DNA of 64,000 nucleotides from Variovorax sp. J22G73. GTDB taxonomy: Bacteria > Pseudomonadota > Gammaproteobacteria > Burkholderiales > Burkholderiaceae_C. Every line of letters starts with the position of its first letter. Position 1 is the first letter of the stretch. Positions 45,200 through 54,021 of this stretch are shown here, one piece after another. Both the position numbers and the translations under genes were made by a program. The stretch is from positions 62,001 to 126,000 of the forward strand of contig NZ_JASZYK010000018.1 of NCBI RefSeq assembly GCF_030317035.1, read 5' to 3'. The notes under the pieces are model-generated. The model saw nothing but the letters and a program-made list of their open reading frames with translations, made no database searches and had not been told where the DNA came from.

Positions 45200-45982
45200 A
45201 TGCACATGCAATTTCAAGGGAACACGTCGAACGCCAACCCCTCGCAGGGGCTGTGCGACGAATACCGGTTGAGCGACATCGCCAGCCTTGCGGAGCTGGC
45301 CGAGGCCCACCGGCAGATTGCCGCGGACCACCCGGGCTGCACGCCGCTGTTCTCGCTCGATGATTTCGGCCAGGCGCGCTACACCTCGGGGCACGCGCGC
45401 ATGAACCTGGTACTGGACGACGCGAGCGGGCTCGACATCAGCGGCCTGCCCGCCGAATGCTTCGAAGACGGCAAGTACCTGGGCTACCTGAACACCAAGG
45501 CCGAGTTCGCCATTTGCCTGCACAACTTTCGCAAGCACACGGCGGCGGTGTCGTTCGAAGACGCGTGCGCGCACGGGCTCACGCTGGACGACGAGGCGCT
45601 GGAGGAATGGACGGGCTACCAGAACGACCCGCTGTCGCTGCTCGACCAGCCGGTGTCCGCGCTGGTGGTGCCGGTGCAGCCCGCGCATGAAGCGCTCGCG
45701 GCGTTTCCCAACGGCTACTTCACCTGCGACCTGGGGCCGTCGCTGAACTTCGCGGTGGCGCGCCACCTGCACGGTGCGCACGGCTATGCGCTGGTGGGCG
45801 TGGGAGCGTCTTACCTTGGTTACCTGCGTGCAACGCCGCCAGACGAGGCGCAGGCAAAGGCGATTGCGGCGGACCTTTGCGCGCTCTACAACGCGGGGGA
45901 CGAAGACCGCGACGCGCTGGCCGAGACGTTTGCGCAGGGCATCGCGGGGCGCACGCACCTGTGGGTGCGCTATGTCGAGTAA
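45200..45982 (+). CDS. Hypothetical protein (260 aa)
   Basis: Translation from ATG 45200 (MHMQFQGNTSNANPSQGLCD) gives a soluble, acidic protein with no signal peptide. Notable segments are YRLSDIASLAELAEAHRQIA, FEDGKYLGYLNTKAEFAICL, GYFTCDLGPSLNFAVARHL and a C-terminal HLWVRYVE. The symmetrical recurrence of Gly-Tyr-Leu and Phe-Ala/Asn segments suggests two related halves. No family is recognised. It lies 47 bases downstream of the esterase gene. Confidence 0.6.
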   Translation: MHMQFQGNTSNANPSQGLCDEYRLSDIASLAELAEAHRQIAADHPGCTPLFSLDDFGQARYTSGHARMNLVLDDASGLDISGLPAECFEDGKYLGYLNTKAEFAICLHNFRKHTAAVSFEDACAHGLTLDDEALEEWTGYQNDPLSLLDQPVSALVVPVQPAHEALAAFPNGYFTCDLGPSLNFAVARHLHGAHGYALVGVGASYLGYLRATPPDEAQAKAIAADLCALYNAGDEDRDALAETFAQGIAGRTHLWVRYVE

Positions 45983-46021
45983 GGCGGTGAGGCCGAAAGC
46001 CTGTAAAGCGCGTTGAAAGCT

Positions 46022-46438
46022 TCAGCTGACGGCCGTGGGGTCTTCGGCTTCCTGGGCAACGACAGCAGCAGCAACCGGAACCGCAACGACAGCAACGGCG
46101 GCCTCCACGGCGCGCGGCGCCGGCACATCGAACGCCGGGCATGCCCTGCGCAACGCGGCGGCCACCAGCTCGGGCGACTGGTGCAGCTCGGCGATGTCGC
46201 GCTCGCCCACGCAGTGGCCGTCGAGCCGAACGTAGATGCGCTTGAAGTCGCCGCCCAGGGCCTTGGCCACGTCGCTGAGGCACTCGGCCAGGCTGGCGAA
46301 GCCGCAGTCCTGGTAGGAGCTGGGCGGTATCACGCCCTTGGAGCGGGGGGCGCGCACGGAGTACGCAAAAGACGCCCCCTCTTCCCGGAGCTCCACGACG
46401 GGCTGCAGGCGGCGTTGAGCTTCCCCGGTGCTTTGCAT
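46022..46438 (-). CDS. Hypothetical protein with Ala/Val-rich C-terminus (138 aa)
   Basis: The product reads MQSTGEAQRRLQPVVELREE and then SFAYSVRAPRSKGVIPPSSY. The body (SLAECLSDVAKALGGDFKRI, VGERDIAELHQSPELVAAAL) is amphipathic. The last 35 residues are a low-complexity Ala/Val stretch (EAAVAVVAVPVAAAVVAQEA) that looks like a linker or weak membrane segment. No family is recognised. It is convergent with the preceding gene and ends the minus-strand run begun by the MFS gene to its right, 28 bases away. Confidence 0.55.
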   Translation of the reverse strand: MQSTGEAQRRLQPVVELREEGASFAYSVRAPRSKGVIPPSSYQDCGFASLAECLSDVAKALGGDFKRIYVRLDGHCVGERDIAELHQSPELVAAALRRACPAFDVPAPRAVEAAVAVVAVPVAAAVVAQEAEDPTAVS

Positions 46439-46466
46439 GGCCGCAGTTTAAGTGCGGCGCGCCGAA

Positions 46467-47738
46467 TCACTTCACGGTGTGCAGCCTGCCAGCAACAAGG
46501 TCTGTAAGCAGCGCCAGCACCACCGCGCCGCCGCCCAGCGAGAAGAGCAACGCATAGTTACCACCCGAGTGCCCGAGCAGCCACGACATGCCGTACGCCG
46601 CGCTGGCCTGCAGCACCGCGAAACCGGTGGTCGCCTGGCTCCATGCGGCCTTCTGCAGCGAGGGGTGGTGCGCCAGCAGCTCCTGCACCCGGCCCAGCAC
46701 CAGCGGCACGATGCCCGGCGTGAACGCGCCGATGACCACGCTGGACACGATGAGCCCGCCATGCCCGATGACCCCGAAGGCCGGCAGCGCCAAGGCCAGC
46801 GCCTGCACAGCGAAGGCGATGCGCAGCGCGGCGCCGAAGCCCACGCGGTCGGCCAGGTAGCCGCTGAGCACCGGCCCCACGATGGCGCCCAGGCCGAACA
46901 CCACCCAGTACTGCGCCCCCACCGCCAGCCCCTGTCCCAGCCCGCGCGCGACGAAGTCGACCAGAAAGATCATGTGCGGCACCAGGCACACGGCGTTCAG
47001 CGCGTAAGACAGGGTCAACGCGCGCAACCTGCCCGTGGCGATGGGCGGGCGCGCGCTGGCCGCATGCGCAGCGTGCGCGGCCTGCGAACCGGGGGCCACA
47101 GGCGCCGCGGCGGGCCAGCCGTGCCACGCGACGGCGGTGAGCACCAGCGCCAGCAGCGCCAGCCCGATCCACGTGGCCGCCAGCCCCTGGCGCAGCAGCA
47201 GCGGCACCAGCGTGCCCGAGGCCGCGATGCCCAGGCCGATGCCCGCGAACACCATGCCGCTGGCCAGCCCGCGTTGCTGCGGCGTGACGTGCGCGAGCAC
47301 CGTGGGCGCAGCCAGCACCATCAGCGCGCCGCCGGCAATGCCCGAGACCACGCGCCAGCCGAAGAACCACGCGAAGTCGACAGGCCAGGCGCAGGCCAGC
47401 AGCGACGCGGCGGTCGCAAGCATCATGGCGCGCAGCACGCTGCGCACCGGCCAGCGCGCCGACATGGGCCCGCCCAGCAATGCGCCCAGCAGGTAGCCCA
47501 CGAGGTTGGCCGCGCCCAGGTAGGTGGCGGCCGAGGCGCTGAACCAGTGCGCATCGATGATGGCCGGCAGCAAGGGCGTGTAGCCGAAGCGCGCCAGCCC
47601 CAGGCCGACCAGCGTGGCGCAGAAGCCCGCGAGGATGGCGCGCCACGGCGGCGCGGCGGGGTGCGCGCGACCTGTCGGGTTTGCGGGGATGTCGGTGATG
47701 GCGGGGTTCGCCTGGTTGGCGCGGTGGGCTGCGGCCAT
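46467..47738 (-). CDS. YbfB/YjiJ-family MFS transporter
   Basis: The 423-residue start at 47738 (MAAAHRANQANPAITDIPAN) is backed by AGGAGAAATTCCC upstream. The first helix, ILAGFCATLVGLGLARFGYTPLLP, is the signature entry of YbfB/YjiJ carriers, followed by twelve helices with GGPMSARWPVRSVLRA at loop 2-3 and a long Ala-rich central loop. The substrate is unknown. It is divergent from a LysR gene across 125 bases holding a candidate LysR box, so it is probably that regulator's target. Confidence 0.85.
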   Translation of the reverse strand: MAAAHRANQANPAITDIPANPTGRAHPAAPPWRAILAGFCATLVGLGLARFGYTPLLPAIIDAHWFSASAATYLGAANLVGYLLGALLGGPMSARWPVRSVLRAMMLATAASLLACAWPVDFAWFFGWRVVSGIAGGALMVLAAPTVLAHVTPQQRGLASGMVFAGIGLGIAASGTLVPLLLRQGLAATWIGLALLALVLTAVAWHGWPAAAPVAPGSQAAHAAHAASARPPIATGRLRALTLSYALNAVCLVPHMIFLVDFVARGLGQGLAVGAQYWVVFGLGAIVGPVLSGYLADRVGFGAALRIAFAVQALALALPAFGVIGHGGLIVSSVVIGAFTPGIVPLVLGRVQELLAHHPSLQKAAWSQATTGFAVLQASAAYGMSWLLGHSGGNYALLFSLGGGAVVLALLTDLVAGRLHTVK

Positions 47739-47816
47739 GGGAATTTCTCCTGCTGTTCGTCGGCCACACGTGTGTGCCGACCGACGCCTCGATGCTAGTA
47801 ATTGCCGCCGCCCGAG

Positions 47817-47840
47817 TGAATCCCTATGCTTGGGCATTCA
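47817..47840. promoter_or_regulatory. Candidate LysR-type operator between MFS and LysR genes
   Basis: An inverted repeat TGAAT (47817-47821) and ATTCA (47836-47840), 14 bases apart, lies in the 125-base divergent gap. It is 24 bases upstream of the LysR GTG start. Dyads with this kind of spacing and an A/T-rich edge are usual for LysR binding sites. No binding data are implied. Confidence 0.4.
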
Positions 47841-47863
47841 GTATTTCGCAGCAAGGAAGAATC

Positions 47864-48844
47864 GTGGACCGCATCGATGCCATGAAGGTGTTCGTCGCAG
47901 CGCTGGCCGAAGGCAGCCTGGCCGGCGCGGGGCGCAAGCTGGGCAAGTCGCCCGCCGCGGTGAGCCGCGCCATCGCCTTCCTGGAAACGCACGTGGGCGC
48001 CGAGCTGCTGCACCGAACCACGCGCTCCATTCGCCTGAGTGACGCGGGCGAGCGCTACGCGGTGGCGTGCCGCCGCATCCTCACCGACCTGGAAGAAGCC
48101 GACATCGCCGCCGCCGGCGAGCGCTCGGCCCCGCGCGGCCGGCTCACGGTGACGGCGGCGGTGGCCGTCGGCGAGGCGCTGCTGAGGCCCATCCTCGACG
48201 AGTTCATGAACGCGCACCCCACGGTGTCGGTACGGCTGCATCTGCTCGACCGGCCCGCCAACCTGATCGACGAGGGCATCGACGTGGCGCTGCGCATCGC
48301 GCACCTGGCCGATTCGACGCTGGTGGCGCTGCCCATTGGCGAGGTCAGGCGCGTGCTCACGGCGTCGCCGCGCTACCTGGCGCGGCACCCGCGCATTGCG
48401 CAGCTGTCGGACCTGGCGGAGCACCAGGTGGTGGCCATGACGCACTTCGGCATCGACTCGTGGAGCTTTCCGCCGCAGGCCGGCTCCACGATGCCGCGCA
48501 CGGTGCAGTTCGCGCCGCGCTTCGTGGTCAACAGCCTGCGCGCGGCGGTGGCGTCGGCGGCGGAGGGGCGCGGCGTGCTGCGCTCGTTCTCGTACCACGT
48601 GGCGGACGAGGTGGCGCAGGGGCGGCTGCGCATCATCCTGCCCGACGACGAGGCGCCGCCGCTGCCGGCGCACCTGGTGTCGCCGCACGGGCGGCTGTCG
48701 GTGCCGAAGGTGCGGGCCTTTGTCGACTTCGCGTTGCCCCGGCTGCGTGCGGGGTTCGCGGCGTGGTCGGAGGCTTGCGCGCCGAAGGAGAAGGCTGCGG
48801 CCAGGCCAAGGGCCAAAGTCGCTCCGAAGCCGCGGAGCACCTGA
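47864..48844 (+). CDS. LysR-family transcriptional regulator
   Basis: The GTG at 47864, six bases after AAGGAAG, gives 326 residues starting DRIDAMKVFVAALAEGSLAG. The N-terminal winged helix-turn-helix is residues 5-65 (KLGKSPAAVSRAIAFLETHVG, LLHRTTRSIRLSDAG). The effector domain begins RGRLTVTAAVAVGEALLRPI. The C-terminal tail is basic (KEKAAARPRAKVAPKPRST). It is of the GcvA/CrgA-like class. Divergent placement suggests control of the MFS gene, and perhaps of the SDR-tautomerase pair that follows. Confidence 0.9.
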   Translation: MDRIDAMKVFVAALAEGSLAGAGRKLGKSPAAVSRAIAFLETHVGAELLHRTTRSIRLSDAGERYAVACRRILTDLEEADIAAAGERSAPRGRLTVTAAVAVGEALLRPILDEFMNAHPTVSVRLHLLDRPANLIDEGIDVALRIAHLADSTLVALPIGEVRRVLTASPRYLARHPRIAQLSDLAEHQVVAMTHFGIDSWSFPPQAGSTMPRTVQFAPRFVVNSLRAAVASAAEGRGVLRSFSYHVADEVAQGRLRIILPDDEAPPLPAHLVSPHGRLSVPKVRAFVDFALPRLRAGFAAWSEACAPKEKAAARPRAKVAPKPRST

Positions 48845-48969
48845 TTCGCTCGCATTGAGGAAGAGTGATTGCCGAACGCCGGCTATTCACTCTTATCCCG
48901 GTCGAATCCACACTTCCTTCCATGACGGCGCCGCATCTCGCGGCCCGCTGAAACCGGAAGGAAATCATC

Positions 48970-49719
48970 ATGACCGTGCAGATCCCCCAAGGCGGCAAGA
49001 CCGCCGTCGTCACCGGCGCCAGCAGCGGCATCGGCTTCGGCATTGCCCGCCGCCTGCTGGCCGAAGGCTGGAACGTCGTCGGCAATGCGCGCAGCGACGC
49101 GCGGCTGCAGGAGGCCGCGGGCCAGTTGAACGCGGGCGACCGCTTTGCCGGCGTGGCCGGCGACATTGCCGACCCGCGCGTGGCGCAGGCGATGGTCGGG
49201 CATGCGGTGTCGCGCTTCGGCGGCGTCGATGCGCTGGTGAACAACGCCGGCATCTTCCTGCCCAAGCCCTTCGTCGAGTTCACGCCCGAAGAAATCGAGC
49301 AGCAGATCGCCACCAACGTGAAGGGCACCATCTTCGCGTCACAGGCCGCGGCCAGGCACATGATCGGCCGCGGCGCGGGCGCCATCGTGAACATCACCGC
49401 ATCGATCGCGCTGCAGCCGCGCAGCAATGTGCCGGCCTTCATGGCGGTGCTGCTCAAGGGCGGGCTCAACGCGGCCACGCGCGCGCTGGCGCTCGAACTG
49501 GCGCCGCATGGCGTGCGCGTGAACGCGGTGGCGCCCGGCATCATCGACAGCCCGATGCACCCGGCCGAGTCGCATGCCTTCCTGAAGACCCTGCAGCCGA
49601 CCGGCCGCCTGGGCACGGTCGACGAAATTGCCGACGCCGTGCTCTACCTGGTGAACGCGGGCTTCACCAGCGGCGCCGTGCTGGCGGTGGACGGCGCCGC
49701 GGCGGCGGGCAACTTCTGA
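48970..49719 (+). CDS. SDR-family oxidoreductase lacking the catalytic tyrosine
   Basis: The 249-residue protein has the classical short-chain dehydrogenase layout: cofactor loop TGASSGIGFGIA (15-26), NNAGIF (91-96), active-site Ser145 in NITAS and Lys163 in LLKGG, then VNAVAPGIIDSPM. The tyrosine expected four residues before Lys is replaced: residue 159 is Ala (PAFMAVLLK). GTLGTVDEIA-type C-terminal motifs are otherwise normal. It is followed 29 bases later by a tautomerase gene. Either this subfamily uses another residue or the protein binds rather than reduces. Confidence 0.88.
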   Translation: MTVQIPQGGKTAVVTGASSGIGFGIARRLLAEGWNVVGNARSDARLQEAAGQLNAGDRFAGVAGDIADPRVAQAMVGHAVSRFGGVDALVNNAGIFLPKPFVEFTPEEIEQQIATNVKGTIFASQAAARHMIGRGAGAIVNITASIALQPRSNVPAFMAVLLKGGLNAATRALALELAPHGVRVNAVAPGIIDSPMHPAESHAFLKTLQPTGRLGTVDEIADAVLYLVNAGFTSGAVLAVDGAAAAGNF

Positions 49720-49748
49720 AAACGGGCGCGTAGCGCAAGGAGCACACC

Positions 49749-49970
49749 ATGCCATTCGTCAACGTACGCATCACGCGCGACGGCGTCACGCGCGAACAGA
49801 AGGCCACCGTCATCGCGGAGATCACCGACACGCTGCAGCGCGTGCTGGGCAAGAAGCCCGAGCTGACGCACGTGGTGATCGACGAGATCGACACCGACAA
49901 CTGGGGCTATGCGGGGGAAACGACGACGGTGGTTCGGGCGCGGGAGCGTGCGAACAGGAGTGCCGACTGA
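49749..49970 (+). CDS. 4-oxalocrotonate tautomerase-family protein
   Basis: The 73-residue product starts MPFVNVRITRDGVTREQKAT. Removal of Met leaves the catalytic N-terminal Pro. The rest (EITDTLQRVLGKKPELTHVV, IDEIDTDNWGY) is the standard small-tautomerase fold, which assembles into hexamers or dimers. These enzymes convert enol and keto forms or dehalogenate in aromatic breakdown. AAGGAG lies upstream. It is co-transcribed with the SDR gene, suggesting a shared small substrate. Confidence 0.9.
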   Translation: MPFVNVRITRDGVTREQKATVIAEITDTLQRVLGKKPELTHVVIDEIDTDNWGYAGETTTVVRARERANRSAD

Positions 49971-50036
49971 AGCGCTGATCGGCGCTCCGACAGCCAACGC
50001 CACGCCGCGCGCCCAAGGACGCGCCGGCGTGCGCTC

Positions 50037-50972
50037 TCAACGGCTGCCTGGCTTTTTTCCCGCGGCGCGGCGCGGCTTCGGCTTTTCGTCGCGGGTTTGC
50101 AGCAGCATGTCGTGGAACAGCCGCGCGGCCGGCATCAGCTCCCGGCCGCGCCGCCGTATCAGGCCGATCACGCGCGTGACCGCCGGGTCTTCGAGCGGAA
50201 TGCTGACCAACCCCGAGTGCCCCTTCGGAGGCATCGCCAGGCGTGGCACCACGCCCAGGCCCAGCCCTGCCTCGACCAGGCTCACCAGCGCAGGCACGTG
50301 CCGCACTTCGCAGATCCACTGCGGCTTGTTCTCGACGTGGCTGAGCGCCTGGTCGATCAGGAAGCGGTTGCCGCTTCCCTGCGCGATGGTGACGTACTCG
50401 TGCTGCGACAGCTCGGCCCACGTCACGCGCTTGTGCCTTGCAAGCGGATGCCCCGCGGGGCAAGCCACCACGAACCGCTCTTCGAGCAGCGGCTCGAAGT
50501 CGATGTCGGCCTCCTGCGTGCCGATGTAGGTCAGGCCGAAATCGGCGTCCCCTCGTGCGACGGCCACGAGGATCTCCGCAGACGATTCGTCGATGAGGCG
50601 GATGCGCACCTTGGGATACGCGGTGTGGAACCGCTTGATGGCAACCGGCAGAAAGTAGCCCACGGCCGACGGCACGCAGGCGATGGTGACCTGGCCGGAA
50701 ACGCGCTCGGTGGTGTCCTTGATGCCGACGAGCGCGTCCTCGAGTTCGCGCATGACGTTGCGTGCCTTGGGCACGAAAGCGCGGCCCACGGTCGTGAGCT
50801 CGACCTTGCGCGTGGTGCGGCTGAACAGCTTGACGCCCAGCGCTTCTTCCAGCTTGTCGATTCGCCGGGACAACGCCGATTGCGACAGGTGCAGGTTGTC
50901 CGATGCCACGCGAAAGCTGGCGAAGTCGGCAACCGCCAGAAAGGCGCGCAGGTCCGCAAGATCGAAATTCAT
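50037..50972 (-). CDS. LysR-family transcriptional regulator
   Basis: The ATG at 50972 (MNFDLADLRAFLAVADFASF) gives 311 residues; an upstream extension does not fit the family. The DNA-binding helix-turn-helix is residues 4-62 (LHLSQSALSRRIDKLEEALG, LFSRTTRKVELTTVG). The effector domain starts VSGQVTIACVPSAVGYFLP, and the C-terminus is basic (KPKPRRAAGKKPGSR). It is divergent from the Bug receptor gene with a dyad between them, so it probably controls the receptor-dehydrogenase set. Confidence 0.92.
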   Translation of the reverse strand: MNFDLADLRAFLAVADFASFRVASDNLHLSQSALSRRIDKLEEALGVKLFSRTTRKVELTTVGRAFVPKARNVMRELEDALVGIKDTTERVSGQVTIACVPSAVGYFLPVAIKRFHTAYPKVRIRLIDESSAEILVAVARGDADFGLTYIGTQEADIDFEPLLEERFVVACPAGHPLARHKRVTWAELSQHEYVTIAQGSGNRFLIDQALSHVENKPQWICEVRHVPALVSLVEAGLGLGVVPRLAMPPKGHSGLVSIPLEDPAVTRVIGLIRRRGRELMPAARLFHDMLLQTRDEKPKPRRAAGKKPGSR

Positions 50973-50980
50973 GCGTTTGG

Positions 50981-51005
50981 TGCAAGAGTAGAGCGAATAT
51001 TTGCA
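50981..51005. promoter_or_regulatory. Candidate LysR operator upstream of the Bug receptor gene
   Basis: TGCAA (50981-50985) and TTGCA (51001-51005) form an inverted repeat with a 15-base A/T-rich spacer (GAGTAGAGCGAATAT). It lies directly upstream of the LysR start and about 85 bases before the Bug gene, in a 115-base divergent gap, where an autoregulated LysR site is expected. Confidence 0.45.
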
Positions 51006-51087
51006 ATTTACACCGGGTTCGCTCCTGCCGATCATTCAGCCTTGATTCGCGACCACCCACACGGTCGCAAGAACAAGGAGACATCGA

Positions 51088-52104
51088 ATGACACTTTCAC
51101 CCCGCGCGGGCCGTTGGCAACAACGCCCGTTTTTTGCGACCCTGCGTCGCGCCTTGGGCCTCGCGTCGGTTGCGGTGATGGCCGCGAGCCTGCCGCTGGC
51201 ACACGCCGCCTGGCCGGAGAAGCCGGTGCGCCTGGTGGTGCCGTATGGCCCGGGCGGCAGCTCCGACGTCATCGCCCGCCTGCTTGCCAGCGAAATGGGC
51301 AAGATTCTTGGACAGGCCGTGGTGGTGGACAACAAGGCGGGAGCGTCCGGAATCATCGCCATGCAGGAGGTGGCCCGCGCGGCGCCCGACGGTTACAACG
51401 TGGTGCTCGGGCATGTCGGCACGCTGGCCGTCAACCCCGCCATGTTCGCGAAGCTCCCCTACCGCGAGGAAGACTTTGCGCCTGTCGCCTTGCTGGCGAA
51501 AGTGCCCATGGTCTTCGCGGTCGGCGCCAAGGTGCCGGCGCAGAACCTGGCGGAGTTCGTGGCGCTGGCCAAGGCCCGGCCCGGCAAGCTGAACTACGGC
51601 TCCGCAGGCAACGGCAGCGCTGGACACCTCGCGTTCGAGATGCTGAAGGTCACCGCCGGCATCGACGTCACGCACGTTCCCTACAAGGGAACCGGCGCGC
51701 AGCTCAACGACCTGCTGGCCGGCAACACCGACGCGGCCGCCGCGGGCCCGCCGGGCTTCGTCGCCCAGGCAAAGGCCGGAAAGATCCGGATCATCGCGAG
51801 CGGCTCGCCACAGCGGCTGGCCGCGCTGCCGAACACGCCCACGGTGGCCGAACTCGGCTATCCGGGGTTCGACAGTTCGCAGTGGTTCGGAATCCTCGCT
51901 CCCGCCAGGACACCGCCCGACGTTGTCGCGCGCCTGCACGACGCCGCGGTCAAGGCGCTGAACGTGCCCGCCGTTCGCGCGCGGCTCGAAGACGAAGGCA
52001 GCACCGCGTCGCCCATGGGCCCCACGGAGTTCGCCGGCTTCATCAAGGCCGAACGCGAGCGATGGGGAACGGTGGTTCGCAAGGCGGGCCTGCGGGCCGA
52101 GTGA
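51088..52104 (+). CDS. Bug-type (tripartite tricarboxylate) periplasmic solute receptor
   Basis: Bug proteins are extracytoplasmic receptors, abundant in Burkholderiales, that bind carboxylates or related small molecules. The 338-residue protein has a long signal peptide (positive start, hydrophobic core LGLASVAVMAASLPLAHA). The family motifs are WPEKPVRLVVPYGPGGSSDV, GKLNYGSAGNGSAGHLA, HVPYKGTGAQLNDLLAGNTD and PNTPTVAELGYPGFD. No TctA/TctB membrane partners are adjacent, which is common for Bug genes. It starts a run with an Ldh-type dehydrogenase (73-base gap). Confidence 0.95.
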   Translation: MTLSPRAGRWQQRPFFATLRRALGLASVAVMAASLPLAHAAWPEKPVRLVVPYGPGGSSDVIARLLASEMGKILGQAVVVDNKAGASGIIAMQEVARAAPDGYNVVLGHVGTLAVNPAMFAKLPYREEDFAPVALLAKVPMVFAVGAKVPAQNLAEFVALAKARPGKLNYGSAGNGSAGHLAFEMLKVTAGIDVTHVPYKGTGAQLNDLLAGNTDAAAAGPPGFVAQAKAGKIRIIASGSPQRLAALPNTPTVAELGYPGFDSSQWFGILAPARTPPDVVARLHDAAVKALNVPAVRARLEDEGSTASPMGPTEFAGFIKAERERWGTVVRKAGLRAE

Positions 52105-52177
52105 GCGTCAAGGCAAGGCACCACGGCAAGGCGTCAAGGCAAATCGCCCAGATCATTTTTTTCAACGCAACGACACC

Positions 52178-53224
52178 ATGAACACCACCATTGCAGAACA
52201 GCGGGCGCTCAGCGAATCCGAACTGATGACGCTCGGCACCCGAGCCTTCACCGGCCTGGGCCTTGAACCCAAGGACGCGCACGACGTGGCGCGTGTGCTC
52301 GTCATGGCGGACCTCTTCGGCCTGTCCACGCACGGGCTCAGCCGCATCGAGTCGTACGGCGACCGGCTGCGCGTGAACGGCATCAAGGCGCGGCCGAGCA
52401 TCCAGGTCGAACAGGTCGCGCCTGCCATCGTGCGGGTCGACGGTGACAACGGCGTGGGGCCGCTGGTGGGCATGCGCGCCCTCGAAGCGGCGATGGCCAC
52501 GGCGAAGCAGGCGGGCGTGGGCATTGCCTTTGCGCGCGGCAGCAACCACTTCGGTCCCGTCTCGCCGTATTCGCTGATAGCCGCGGAGGCCGGCTTTGCC
52601 AGCATCATCGGCAGCAACGCCACCACGACCATCGCGCCATGGGGCGGCAGCGACGCGCGGCTTGGAAACAGCCCGGTCGGCTTCGGCGTGCCGAACCCGC
52701 AGGGCAGGCCCTTTCTGCTGGACATGGCCATCAGCGTGGCGGCCCGCGCCAAGATTCGCAACGCACTCAAGCGCGGCGAATCGATTCCGCAGACTTGGGC
52801 CACCGACAAGGCCGGCCGCGCCACCACCGACCCGGCCGCGGCGCTGGACGGGTTCCTGCTTCCTATCGGCGGCCACAAGGGATACGGCCTGGCGCTGCTC
52901 GTCGACCTGTTCGCTGGCCTGCTCTCTGGCGCGGCCTACCTCACGCACGTGAAGTCGTGGGTCGACGCGCCCGACGAGCCGCAGAACCTCGGGCATTTCT
53001 TCATCCTCATCGACGCATCGCGGCTGGGTTCCGGCGAATGGCTGGCGCATCGCATGAACGACTTCGCGGCGATCCTTCACGGCAGCCCACCGGCCGAGAC
53101 GGACCGCCCGGTGCTGGTGCCCGGCGAGATCGAGCTGAACAACCTCGAGCGCCACCGCCGGGACGGGCTGGCACTGGACCCGGCCGTGCGCGAGTTGCTC
53201 GAGCAACACGCGGCGAACGCATGA
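52178..53224 (+). CDS. Ldh-family (malate/L-lactate/sulfolactate dehydrogenase-type) oxidoreductase
   Basis: The 348-residue protein belongs to the Ldh_2/YlbC/ComC family of NAD(P)-dependent 2-hydroxyacid dehydrogenases. Recognisable motifs are FGLSTHGLSRIESYGDRL (catalytic His), ARGSNHFGPVSPYS, NSPVGFGVPNPQGRPFLLDM and GGHKGYGLALLVDLFAGLLSG. It lies between the Bug receptor gene and a solute-binding protein gene whose start overlaps its stop. The substrate is presumably a 2-oxo or 2-hydroxy acid brought in by this set. Confidence 0.92.
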   Translation: MNTTIAEQRALSESELMTLGTRAFTGLGLEPKDAHDVARVLVMADLFGLSTHGLSRIESYGDRLRVNGIKARPSIQVEQVAPAIVRVDGDNGVGPLVGMRALEAAMATAKQAGVGIAFARGSNHFGPVSPYSLIAAEAGFASIIGSNATTTIAPWGGSDARLGNSPVGFGVPNPQGRPFLLDMAISVAARAKIRNALKRGESIPQTWATDKAGRATTDPAAALDGFLLPIGGHKGYGLALLVDLFAGLLSGAAYLTHVKSWVDAPDEPQNLGHFFILIDASRLGSGEWLAHRMNDFAAILHGSPPAETDRPVLVPGEIELNNLERHRRDGLALDPAVRELLEQHAANA

Positions 53225-54012
53225 CCCGAACGATGACCACAACCACGACCACGAAGATGAACACGGCCATCGACGACCCGATCCGCCGTGCGCTCGCCCC
53301 CACCGGCGTGCTGCGCGCATCCATCAACCTCGGCAACCCCATACTGGCCCACTGGAACGCCGCCACCGCCCAGGCCGCGGGCGTGTCGGTCGACCTGGCG
53401 AACGCGCTTGCAAGACGCCTGGGCGTCGCGCTGCAGCCGGTGGTGTTCGACGCGGCAGGCAAGTCGGTCGCGGCCGTCACCGGCGAGCAGGCGGACGTCG
53501 GCTTCTTCGCGATCGACCCGCTGCGCGGCGAAGGCCTGCTGTTCACGGCCCCGTACATCCTGATCGAGGGGAGCTACCTCGTCCGGGAAGGCTCCGCCAT
53601 CCAGGCCAACGAACAGGTCGATGCCGAGGGCGTGAAGGTCATGGTGGGCAAGGGCAGCGCCTACGACCTGTTCCTGAGCCGCGAACTCGCCCATGCCGGC
53701 ATCGTGCGGGCGAACACGTCGCCGGCAGTGGTCGACGAGTTCATCGCGCAGGAGGCCGACGTGGCCGCGGGCGTTCGCCAGCAACTGGCTGCGGACGCAG
53801 CGCGGCTGCCGGGGCTGCGGCTGCTGCCGGGGCGGTTCATGGTGATCCAGCAGGCGATGGGGGTTCCGCGCAGCCGGGGCCTGGAGGCCGCGAACTGCGT
53901 GCGTGCCTTTGTCGAGGAGATGAAGTCGACCGGCTTCGTCGCGGCGTCGATGTCCAGCCACCGCATCGAGGGCGCACAGGTGGCGCCTGCGCAGGAAGCC
54001 GAGGCGGGCTGA
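53221..54012 (+). CDS. Solute-binding protein-like (PBP2/SBP_bac_3) protein without signal peptide
   Basis: The ATG at 53221 overlaps the Ldh stop (ATGA). The N-terminus is a Thr-rich run (TMTTTTTTKMNT) and then VLRASINLGNPILAHWNAAT and VSVDLANALARRLGVALQPV, the type-2 periplasmic-binding fold of amino-acid transporters. Unlike normal family members, no signal peptide is visible, so the protein appears cytoplasmic. An internal Met at 53257 (NTAIDDP) could be the true start and would not change that. No permease or ATPase genes are nearby. A sensor or ligand-scavenging role is possible. Confidence 0.8.
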   Translation: MTRTMTTTTTTKMNTAIDDPIRRALAPTGVLRASINLGNPILAHWNAATAQAAGVSVDLANALARRLGVALQPVVFDAAGKSVAAVTGEQADVGFFAIDPLRGEGLLFTAPYILIEGSYLVREGSAIQANEQVDAEGVKVMVGKGSAYDLFLSRELAHAGIVRANTSPAVVDEFIAQEADVAAGVRQQLAADAARLPGLRLLPGRFMVIQQAMGVPRSRGLEAANCVRAFVEEMKSTGFVAASMSSHRIEGAQVAPAQEAEAG

Positions 54013-54021
54013 GCCGAAGTT

